From: DATBAX01 sp963723765
GTDB taxonomy: Bacteria; Acidobacteriota; Terriglobia; Terriglobales; Acidobacteriaceae
Direction of reading: 5' to 3'
Assembly: GCA_963723765.1 (NCBI GenBank)
Contig: CAVRSD010000003.1
Location: 124,001 to 188,000 of the forward strand
Length of the DNA stretch: 64,000 bases
Both the position numbers and the translations under genes were made by a program. The notes below the pieces were generated by a model. The model did not search any database, was not told the DNA's origin, and saw nothing but the letters and a program-made list of their open reading frames with translations. Below, piece after piece: positions 26,716-34,353 of the stretch (the stretch's first letter is position 1; the number at the start of each line of letters is the position of its first letter).

Positions 26716-28302
26716 ATGCTGGATGCTCTTTCACGCCTCAAAATCCTGATCGATTCCTCGACGCCCATTGTCGTGGTCGAAACTGTAGAGGAGATGCACG
26801 CCGTGCGCCTAGTGCGGGCGGCCTGCGGCTCTCTGAATCTGGCGGCGTTCGAGTGGAGCATTGCTTCCGGGTTGGCCCGCTGCGGAAATGATGGCCCAGC
26901 GCAAGTGCTCACGGATGCTTTTAACGGCCCCACCGGGCATGATTCGACTGATATTTCCGCAAAGGCGATTTATAACAGCCGTGAGCCGGTGCAAGTGCTC
27001 GGCAACCTGGAAGGCATATCGATTGATGCCGCTTTCATCTTGAAAGATTTTCACCGTCACATGGACGATCCCGTGGTGGTGCGGCGCCTCCGCGACGTGG
27101 GGCAGAAATTCTCGCAGAACCGGCGCACGGTTGTGATTACAGCTCCCTCTATCGTGATCCCGCCGGAATTGGCCAGCCTGGTGGAATTTCTGGAGCTGCC
27201 GCTTCCTGACAAGCAACGTTTGCGCCAGATCATCGATGAAATGATTGTGAGAATCGGAAAGACCCGGACGCTTAAACGTAATCTGGATTCGGCGGGCCTC
27301 GACGCAATGGCCAACAACCTGCGCGGGCTGAGCGAGGAAGAAGCGGAGCGGGCAGTTTCGCAGGCGCTGGTAACCCGATATGGCTTGACGCCGGAGATCG
27401 TAACCGACGTGTTGCAGGCCAAAAAAGAATTGTTACGGCGTTCAGAAATGCTGGATTTTGTGGAGGTCACCGACACGCTTTCCAGCGTGGGTGGCCTGGA
27501 GAATTTGAAGTCATGGCTCGCTGAGCGACAAGGCACATGGGAAGACGCCGCGCGCGAGTTTGGCTTGGAGCCTCCCAAGGGCGTGATCATCCTGGGCGTC
27601 CAGGGCTGTGGCAAGAGCATGTGCGCCCAGGCCATCGCCGGGGAATGGAAAATTCCTCTGGTCAAGTTCGATACGGCGGCCATCTTCGACAAATATATCG
27701 GTGAAACCGAAAAACGGATTCAGAAAGTGTTTCAAGTTGCCGAAGGACTCGCGCCGTGTGTCTTGTGGATCGATGAACTGGAGAAAGTCTTCGCGGGAAG
27801 CGGCGCGGATTCTGCGTCGTCCGACGCAGGTGTTTCGTCGCGCCTCTTGGCGTCGTTTCTTTCCTGGATGCAGGAACGCAAAGCGCCGGTATTTGTCGCC
27901 GCCACGTGCAACAACGTAAGCGCTCTGCCCCCTGAATTGATCCGCAAAGGACGTTTCGATGAACTGTTTTTCGTGGACTTACCGAACAAAGCAGAACGCA
28001 AACAGATATTTGGCATCCAGTTAACGAAACGGAAGCGAAATCCCGCGGAGTTCGATCTGGATCAGATAGCCTCTGCCGCGCTAGGGTATTCCGGCGCGGA
28101 AATTGAGGCATCTGTGCAGACAGCGCTTTATGCGGCGTTCTCCAGCAAGCAGCCGCTGATCACGCAGACGCTGGTCCAGGCATTGAAAGCGACTGTACCG
28201 CTTTCGACTACGCGCGCGGAAGAAATCGAAGCGCTCAGAGATTGGGCAGGGAAACGGGCGGTGCCAGCGTCCGTGGCGGATGCAAAGGGAGAAGGCGCGT
28301 AA
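26716..28302 (+). CDS. Ycf46-like AAA family ATPase
   Basis: 528 residues. The N-terminal half is the Ycf46-type domain (LKILIDSSTPIVVVET, VITAPSIVIPPEL). The C-terminal AAA module has GVQGCGKSM (Walker A), CVLWIDELEKVF (Walker B), ATCNNVSALPPELIRKGRFDE (sensor 1 and arginine finger region) and a helical lid. Plastid and cyanobacterial Ycf46 relatives have been linked to inorganic carbon use and stress; the job in this organism is unknown. The start is ATG at 26716 with no strong ribosome site. Confidence 0.82.
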   Translation: MLDALSRLKILIDSSTPIVVVETVEEMHAVRLVRAACGSLNLAAFEWSIASGLARCGNDGPAQVLTDAFNGPTGHDSTDISAKAIYNSREPVQVLGNLEGISIDAAFILKDFHRHMDDPVVVRRLRDVGQKFSQNRRTVVITAPSIVIPPELASLVEFLELPLPDKQRLRQIIDEMIVRIGKTRTLKRNLDSAGLDAMANNLRGLSEEEAERAVSQALVTRYGLTPEIVTDVLQAKKELLRRSEMLDFVEVTDTLSSVGGLENLKSWLAERQGTWEDAAREFGLEPPKGVIILGVQGCGKSMCAQAIAGEWKIPLVKFDTAAIFDKYIGETEKRIQKVFQVAEGLAPCVLWIDELEKVFAGSGADSASSDAGVSSRLLASFLSWMQERKAPVFVAATCNNVSALPPELIRKGRFDELFFVDLPNKAERKQIFGIQLTKRKRNPAEFDLDQIASAALGYSGAEIEASVQTALYAAFSSKQPLITQTLVQALKATVPLSTTRAEEIEALRDWAGKRAVPASVADAKGEGA

Positions 28303-28522
28303 CTGCGACTTGCCATGACATTGACTCCCTTCCTCCTACAGGTTTAACCTTACCGTAATGGTGGTTGCTTCCTCGGGAGCGCGCATATCGCGGCCGGTTC
28401 CATCTCCAGACACAAGAAAGTTTGTGCGTAAACCAGGCAGGAGTGTGGCTGCCCGACCGCTATCAGCATCCAAGGGATCGACGATAGTAGCTGCGATAGT
28501 TCTTTAGAGCACACAGAATTGT

Positions 28523-29587
28523 ATGAAGAAAAGCATCGAAATTAGTCCTAACATTGAGACCCTATTCGGCACGCGGGACGAGAACGTGCGTCTGCTGGAA
28601 GATGGCCTGAATGTCAATATTGACCTGCGCGCGAATTCCATTTCGCTCGAAGGAACACCGCAGGATTTGGCGCGAGCAGAGCAGATCTTTGCCGACTACG
28701 AATACCTGCAGCGTTCTGGGCATGCTTTCAATAACGGCGACTTGAATAGCATGTTGCGGGTGCTGATCGCCGACCCCAAAGTCACGTTGCGCGGTTTGGC
28801 GGAGGCGGGAAAGCAGCGTTCGTTTGGGCGCCGAACGGTGCAGCCCAAGAGCGCCAATCAGCGGCGCTATCTGGATGCGATCGAAAATCACGACATGGTC
28901 TTTGGCATTGGGCCGGCCGGGACGGGCAAGACATATTTGGCTGTTGCGATGGCCATTTCCGCGCTGCAGTCCAAGCGCGTGAACCGCATCATCCTGGCGC
29001 GTCCGGCTGTCGAAGCAGGAGAGCGCCTGGGATTTCTGCCGGGAACTTTGCAGGACAAGATCGATCCTTATTTGCGGCCTTTGTACGATGCGCTCTACGA
29101 CATGCTGGAGCCCGAAAAAGTGGATCGCTATCTGGAAAAGAACGTGATCGAGATTGCGCCCATTGCGTTCATGCGCGGGCGCACTCTGAACGACTCTTTC
29201 GTAATTCTGGACGAGGCACAAAACACTACGTCCGAGCAGATGAAGATGTTTGTCACCCGCCTTGGATTCAACTCTAAGGCCGTGATCACCGGTGACGTGA
29301 CCCAAATTGATTTACCGAATGCGAAGCGTAGTGGCCTACTTGAAGCTGTGGACATCCTGAAAAGTGTCGAAGGACTGACCTTCTGCTATTTCGACGATAC
29401 CGATGTAGTGCGTCACCATTTGGTGCAGCGCATCATTCGTGCCTACGACGAACGCAAGGCTCGATTGGAACAGCCACGCTTGCCCCTGATCGATGCAGGA
29501 GCTGGAAGTAACGGCCGTAACGAACACGAGACGGCGAGGGAGCAGAATACGGCGGGATCGCCGGCGGAAGTGGAAACCAAGGAATAG
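28523..29587 (+). CDS. PhoH family ATPase
   Basis: 354 residues. An N-terminal KH-like region is followed by the PhoH ATPase: FGIGPAGTGKTYLAVAMA (Walker A), ILARPAVEAGERLGFLPG, FVILDEAQNTTSEQMKMF (Walker B) and VITGDVTQIDLP. PhoH-YbeY-CorC-Era in this order is a widespread block tied to ribosome and RNA maturation. The ATG is at 28523. The 220 bases upstream of it show no clear signal. Confidence 0.92.
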   Translation: MKKSIEISPNIETLFGTRDENVRLLEDGLNVNIDLRANSISLEGTPQDLARAEQIFADYEYLQRSGHAFNNGDLNSMLRVLIADPKVTLRGLAEAGKQRSFGRRTVQPKSANQRRYLDAIENHDMVFGIGPAGTGKTYLAVAMAISALQSKRVNRIILARPAVEAGERLGFLPGTLQDKIDPYLRPLYDALYDMLEPEKVDRYLEKNVIEIAPIAFMRGRTLNDSFVILDEAQNTTSEQMKMFVTRLGFNSKAVITGDVTQIDLPNAKRSGLLEAVDILKSVEGLTFCYFDDTDVVRHHLVQRIIRAYDERKARLEQPRLPLIDAGAGSNGRNEHETAREQNTAGSPAEVETKE

Positions 29588-29686
29588 ACAGAATAGAATT
29601 CTTCATGGAGGGCGCAGGATGCGGCCCTCCTGTTTCTTTTGAGCAGAAAAAACTGCTGCCGCGGATAGTGAGGACAGAAAGAAGTC

Positions 29687-30220
29687 TTGGTCATTCTTCG
29701 AAAGCGAGTTGCAGGACTGGGAGAGGTGGCATTGTCCCGATTTCTCACGCAAGCCATGGAAGCGGTGCGGTTGCAGGGTGAGGTCAATGTGCTCGTGACC
29801 AGCAGCCAGGAATTGCGACAATTGAACCGCCGGTTCCGCGGCAAGAACCAGCCGACCGACGTGCTTTCGTTTCCGGCGATTTCCGGTGTGAGAGATGCTT
29901 TCACTGGCGACTTGGCCATCTCGGCCGACATCGCTGCGAAAAACGCGCGATTGCTGGGGCATTCGACAGCCGAGGAAATAAAGATTCTCTCGTTGCACGG
30001 CTTGCTTCACCTCGCTGGATACGACCATGAACGTGATCACGGCGAAATGGCGCGAAAAGAAAAACGCTTGCGAAGGCTACTCGGATTGCCACAGGGATTG
30101 ATCGAGAGAAGTGACCAGCGTAAAAGCGCTTTAGGCTCAGAGGGTGTCAAGCCTTCGCCAAAGGTGCGAAGAAAGGCTAGTCCCACACTAATCAGCAGGC
30201 AGCAACTCGCCGCACGGTAA
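29687..30220 (+). CDS. ybeY: Endoribonuclease YbeY
   Basis: 177 residues. The metal site HGLLHLAGYDHERDH matches HGxLHLxGYDH of YbeY, which matures the 16S rRNA 3' end and takes part in ribosome quality control. Upstream are ELRQLNRRFRGKNQPTDVLSF and GDLAIS. The start is a TTG at 29687 after a purine-rich stretch. The C-terminal 40 residues beyond the core are basic and poorly conserved. corC follows within four bases. Confidence 0.93.
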   Translation: MVILRKRVAGLGEVALSRFLTQAMEAVRLQGEVNVLVTSSQELRQLNRRFRGKNQPTDVLSFPAISGVRDAFTGDLAISADIAAKNARLLGHSTAEEIKILSLHGLLHLAGYDHERDHGEMARKEKRLRRLLGLPQGLIERSDQRKSALGSEGVKPSPKVRRKASPTLISRQQLAAR

Positions 30221-30224
30221 GTCA

Positions 30225-31505
30225 ATGAATCTTGTCATCGCCATCGGGTTCGTGCTGTTGCTCGGGCTACTGACCTTGGCTTCCTACGTGGATCGCGTTT
30301 ATACGGAAATTGGCAGGTTCCTGTCGCGAGAATTTCAAGACAACATTGACACCTTCGAACAGAATGTTGAACCGAAGCTAGCGGTAAGCCGGGAACGTGC
30401 CGCTCTGTCCATGGCGGTACTCACGCAGCTCACCACGGCGGCCATTGCATTGCTGGTGGGGTTTGTGGTCTTTCGCGATCGGGCCTGGAGTTTGCAGGAA
30501 ATTCTGCAAGCTACTTTGAGTCTCATTCTGGTTGTGATCGTGTTTAATCGTTTCCTGCCCCTGGTGTTTTTCTCTCGTACCACAGGGCAGTGGCTGGTTC
30601 GCTGGGCTTTTCTTTTGCGTATTCTGATTTATGTGGTACTGCCCGTGACCCTGGTGCTGGGTTTCTTGCAGTCGGTGGCGGCATTGACGAAGGAGCACTC
30701 CGAGGAGCAGCCGGAGACCCAGGCAGAAGCCGTGGACGCGCTTATCGAGGCCGGACAGGAAGAGGGCATCCTCGATGAAAGCAATCGCGACCTGATTCAG
30801 TCGGTGGTTGAATTCGGCGAAAAGACGGTGCGCGATGCGATGAAACCGCGTCCGGAGATCATCGCCGTGCCGACCAATACCACGGTCGAACAGTTTATTG
30901 ACTTGTTGCGCACCAAGCCCTTTTCCCGCGTGCCGGTATTTGAAGGCACGATCCACAACATTGTGGGGATTGTGCATGCACAGGATGTGCTGCAGGTGCC
31001 GGACACCGAAGCCCACATCCGCACCGTGGATTCCCTGATGCGCCGGGACGTTTATTTTATTCCGGAAAGCAAGCTGGGTAGCGATCTGCTGCGTGAAATG
31101 CAGAAAAACAACATCCGCATGGCGATCGTAGTGGATGAGTACGGTGGGGTTGCCGGTCTGGTCACCATCGAGGATCTGGTGGAAGAAATCGTGGGTGAGA
31201 TCGGTGACGAACACGAAAAGGCCCAGGTTTTGCGGGAGAGCGAGCATTCTTACGTGGTTCCCGGCAACATGGATGTAGACCGGCTCGATGAGTTGTTCGG
31301 CATGCGTCCAGAAGGCAGAGAGTCTGCCACGATAGCGGGTTTGGTGAGCGAGCTGGCTGGAAGAATTCCCCAAACAGGGGAAGTGGTCGAAGACAACGGA
31401 CTACGGTTTGAGGTTCTGGAGTCGACCAAGCGCAAAGTGCAGCGCGTTCGGATTTCGGTGATGGAACCGAAGATCGCGGAGCAGAAGCAAATGAAGCTGA
31501 TATAG
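30225..31505 (+). CDS. CorC/HlyC-type transporter with CBS pair
   Basis: 426 residues: an N-terminal membrane part with about four helices (MNLVIAIGFVLLLGLLTLA, AVLTQLTTAAIALLVGFVV), a CBS pair (VVEFGEKTVRDAMKPRPEI to IRMAIVVDEYGGVAGLVTIED) and a C-terminal CorC_HlyC domain (YVVPGNMDVDRLDELFG). The family is tied to magnesium or cobalt efflux, and the YbeX-type member next to ybeY is also linked to ribosome maturation. The first helices differ from a standard DUF21. Confidence 0.86.
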   Translation: MNLVIAIGFVLLLGLLTLASYVDRVYTEIGRFLSREFQDNIDTFEQNVEPKLAVSRERAALSMAVLTQLTTAAIALLVGFVVFRDRAWSLQEILQATLSLILVVIVFNRFLPLVFFSRTTGQWLVRWAFLLRILIYVVLPVTLVLGFLQSVAALTKEHSEEQPETQAEAVDALIEAGQEEGILDESNRDLIQSVVEFGEKTVRDAMKPRPEIIAVPTNTTVEQFIDLLRTKPFSRVPVFEGTIHNIVGIVHAQDVLQVPDTEAHIRTVDSLMRRDVYFIPESKLGSDLLREMQKNNIRMAIVVDEYGGVAGLVTIEDLVEEIVGEIGDEHEKAQVLRESEHSYVVPGNMDVDRLDELFGMRPEGRESATIAGLVSELAGRIPQTGEVVEDNGLRFEVLESTKRKVQRVRISVMEPKIAEQKQMKLI

Positions 31506-31551
31506 TCTTTGAGGCGCAGAGTCTGTTCGGCGCCGTTTCCAGACCTCATTC

Positions 31552-32949
31552 ATGGCCTTTCATTCCGGATTTGTATGCATCCTCGGTCGTCCTAACGCTG
31601 GCAAGTCCACCCTGCTCAATGCCTTGGTGGGCGAGAAGCTGGCAATTGTCAGTCCCAAGCCGCAGACCACGCGCAATCGCATCCTTGGCATTATTCAGGT
31701 TCCCAAACAAAAGGGCAGAGTCGGCGGTCAGGTGGTCTTGATTGATACGCCGGGCGTACACACGCCGGACAGTTCTCTCGGCAAGAAAATGATGGGTGAA
31801 GTGAGGGAGGCGATGGATGGCTGCGACCTTATATTGTTGATTGTGGATGCTTCTAAGAAATCCCGTCCCGACGACGAGACCGTTCTCGAGATATTAAAAC
31901 GATCGAAGACTCCAGCTTTTCTCCTGTTGAATAAAATTGATCTTCTTCGCGGCGGCAAAGGCAAGCTGCTTCCGATTATCGCTGAGTACTCGAAGTTGCA
32001 TAAATTTAAGGAAGTGATTCCGCTTTCCGCCCGCAAAGGCGAAGGCCTGGATCTATTGATCGACAAAGTGATTCGCACTCTTCCTGAGGGGCCCCACTAC
32101 TTTCCCGATGATCAAATTACCGATCAGCCGACACGGTTCATGGTGGCGGAAATCATCCGTGAACAAGTACTGATGGGAACCAGTGAAGAAGTGCCCTACG
32201 CGACGACCGTGGTGATCGAACAATTCGAGGAGGGCAAGAGTCTCACTCGCATCGCTGCCGCAATCTATTGTGAACGGGAAGGCCAGAAGGGAATTCTGGT
32301 CGGCAAGGGCGGTCAGATGCTGAAGAAGATCGGGACGGCCGCGAGATTGCAAATTGAAGAGATGGTGGGCACCAAGGTTTATCTCGAACTGTTCGTCAAA
32401 GTGAAGGCCGATTGGCGCGAGTCGCATGAGTTTGTGGAAGAATTGGACTGGCGCCGGCAGTTAGAGCGGCTGGCTGGGCCGGCCAGAAAAATGACTGGTG
32501 ACGCCGCATCGTTCGTGCCGACTTTCGATTTTGATGCGGAAAAGTTGGTGTTGAAGTTGAACGTGAAGTTGGTGGCGGACAGAAATGCTGTGGATCCAGT
32601 AGTGCAGCAAGTGATGAAAATTATTTCCCAGATGAAGTCGGTGGTTGCAGGTAAGGAAGACGCCATTGAATTGGCATTGACCGAAGCGCTGGCCAACGCC
32701 GTCGTGCATGGCGCCAAGGCCGATCCGACGAAAGTGATTGAGTGTGATGTGGCCTGCGATGAGAGCCGGGGCATGTTGATCGTAGTGCGTGATCCGGGTG
32801 CGGGATTCGATCCGGACACGATTCCCAGCCCGGTGCAGGGAAAGAATCTTTACTCAAATGGTGGCCGAGGAATTTATCTGATCAACCAGCTCATGGACGA
32901 AGTAAAGTTTCTCAAGAATGGCGCTGAGATTCACATGCTCAAGCGGTAG
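31552..32949 (+). CDS. era: GTPase Era, here in one frame with an RsbW-like ATPase
   Basis: Residues 1 to about 310 are Era: GRPNAGKST (G1), DTPGVHT (G3), NKIDLL (G4) and a KH domain with VGKGGQMLKKIG, which binds 16S rRNA. The rest is a GHKL ATPase of the anti-sigma kinase type. The junction reads LERLAGPARKM. Removing one G from the run at 32476-32478 would instead end Era at a TGA (32492-32494) overlapping the ATG of the next gene (32491), giving a 313-residue Era. Since similar extra bases recur in this window, two separate coupled genes are more likely than a true fusion. Confidence 0.9.
   Translation: MAFHSGFVCILGRPNAGKSTLLNALVGEKLAIVSPKPQTTRNRILGIIQVPKQKGRVGGQVVLIDTPGVHTPDSSLGKKMMGEVREAMDGCDLILLIVDASKKSRPDDETVLEILKRSKTPAFLLLNKIDLLRGGKGKLLPIIAEYSKLHKFKEVIPLSARKGEGLDLLIDKVIRTLPEGPHYFPDDQITDQPTRFMVAEIIREQVLMGTSEEVPYATTVVIEQFEEGKSLTRIAAAIYCEREGQKGILVGKGGQMLKKIGTAARLQIEEMVGTKVYLELFVKVKADWRESHEFVEELDWRRQLERLAGPARKMTGDAASFVPTFDFDAEKLVLKLNVKLVADRNAVDPVVQQVMKIISQMKSVVAGKEDAIELALTEALANAVVHGAKADPTKVIECDVACDESRGMLIVVRDPGAGFDPDTIPSPVQGKNLYSNGGRGIYLINQLMDEVKFLKNGAEIHMLKR
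32491..32949 (+). CDS. RsbW-like HATPase (anti-sigma kinase family), likely separate gene
   Basis: 152 residues if started at the ATG at 32491. The GHKL boxes are present: ELALTEALANAVVHGA (N box), VRDPGAGFDP (G1) and GGRGIYLINQLMD (G2). RsbW/SpoIIAB-type proteins bind and phosphorylate anti-anti-sigma factors or hold sigma factors. No sigma or STAS gene is adjacent, so the partner is unknown. In the sequence as given it is joined in frame to Era; see that entry for why I think the join is an error. Confidence 0.72.
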   Translation: MTGDAASFVPTFDFDAEKLVLKLNVKLVADRNAVDPVVQQVMKIISQMKSVVAGKEDAIELALTEALANAVVHGAKADPTKVIECDVACDESRGMLIVVRDPGAGFDPDTIPSPVQGKNLYSNGGRGIYLINQLMDEVKFLKNGAEIHMLKR

Positions 32950-32997
32950 GTTCTACCGGCAAGGCTCATAAACTTTCACGCAGTTCTTTTTGCTCTT

Positions 32998-34353
32998 CTA
33001 CTCTTTGACTGCAATTCCCAAGGTTTTCATTTTGCGATAGAGATGGCTGCGTTCCAGGCCGAGAGCCTCGGCGGTGCGACTTACGTTGCCGTGATTGTCA
33101 TCGAGCTTTTTCAAAATGTAGTCGCGCTCGTAGGCATCGCGGGCCTGGTGCAGGGTGGAAAACTCCGCTCCCGCGGCGCGACGGGTGCCATCGCGATAAA
33201 CCAGCGGCGGCAGATGCTTACGCTCGAAACGAATGGTGGCCGGATTCATGATGACGATGCGTTCGATCACGTTGCGCAGCTCCCGGACATTTCCCGGCCA
33301 GGTGTAACGCATCAAGGTATCGATTGAATCGTCACTGATTTCGCGCGCGCGGCGGCCGTAGGTTGCGGAAAACTCCTTCAGAAAATGACGGGCCAGCAGC
33401 GGGACATCCTCCTTGCGTTCGCGCAAGGGCGGGACGGAGAAGGGAATCACGTTCAACCGGTAAAATAAATCTTCCCGGAAATTTCCCCGCGAGATTTCCT
33501 CTTCAAGATCTTTATTGGTCGAGGCGATGATGCGAGCATCCACGGTAATCGGTTCATCGCTACCCACGGGAATGAACCGCTGTTCATCGAGCGTACGCAA
33601 CACCTTGGACTGCGTTTTTAAACTCATATCGCCGATTTCATCGAGAAACAGAGTTCCACCGTTGGCTTTCTGGAACTTGCCTTCCTTATCGATACTCGCG
33701 GCTGGAAACGAATGCTTGCGATGGCCAAAGAGCTCGCTTTCAATCAGGTCTTCGGGAATCGCAGCACAGTTTACTTCCACAAACATTTCGTTTTTTCTTA
33801 GGCTCTGAGCATGGATGGCGTGCGCGACCAATTCCTTTCCCGTCCCCGACTCGCCATAAATGAGCACACGGCCGTTGGTTGGCGCCATAAGCTGGATCTG
33901 TTGGCGAAGCGCTTTCATGGGAATGCTATCGCCGGCGATGACGCTCTTGGGAGTGAGCTGCCGCTTGAGTTCGCGGTTTTCCTGACGCAGGCGGTTCGCG
34001 TCAATGGCGTGCTTGATGAGGGTGAGAGTCTTATCGATGGAGAGCGGTTTTTCCAGAAAATCGTAGGCACCTAGTTTGGTGGCCCGCACGGCAGTTTCGA
34101 TGGTGCCATGTCCCGAGATCATGATGACTTCGGGTGCGTTCTCAATTTCACGGATCTTTTGTAGGGTTTCCAAACCGTCCATGCCGGGGAGCCAGACATC
34201 AAGAAGGATGACATCGAAAACCCGCTTGCGCAGAAGCTCCAGGCAAGCTTCGCCACTTTCGGCGCCGCCTGTCTTGTACCCTTCGTCTTCCAGCACGCCC
34301 TTGAGCGACTGCCGGATCGTAGGTTCATCGTCAACGATGAGAACGTTATGCAT
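32998..34353 (-). CDS. NtrX-like response regulator with altered GAFTGA loop
   Basis: 451 residues from the ATG at 34353 (MHNVLIVDDEP). A receiver domain (phospho-Asp in VILLDVWLPGMDG) is followed by an AAA domain (GESGTGKE Walker A, GGTLFLDEIGDMS Walker B, arginine-finger region FYRLNVIPF) and a Fis-type helix-turn-helix (NVSRTAEALGLERSHLYRK). The loop that contacts sigma-54, GAFTGA in most members, reads HSFPAA (FGHRKHSFPAASIDKEGKF). So it may work without sigma-54. Its start overlaps the ntrY-like stop by eight bases; the two form a pair. It is convergent with era. Confidence 0.9.
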   Translation of the reverse strand: MHNVLIVDDEPTIRQSLKGVLEDEGYKTGGAESGEACLELLRKRVFDVILLDVWLPGMDGLETLQKIREIENAPEVIMISGHGTIETAVRATKLGAYDFLEKPLSIDKTLTLIKHAIDANRLRQENRELKRQLTPKSVIAGDSIPMKALRQQIQLMAPTNGRVLIYGESGTGKELVAHAIHAQSLRKNEMFVEVNCAAIPEDLIESELFGHRKHSFPAASIDKEGKFQKANGGTLFLDEIGDMSLKTQSKVLRTLDEQRFIPVGSDEPITVDARIIASTNKDLEEEISRGNFREDLFYRLNVIPFSVPPLRERKEDVPLLARHFLKEFSATYGRRAREISDDSIDTLMRYTWPGNVRELRNVIERIVIMNPATIRFERKHLPPLVYRDGTRRAAGAEFSTLHQARDAYERDYILKKLDDNHGNVSRTAEALGLERSHLYRKMKTLGIAVKE

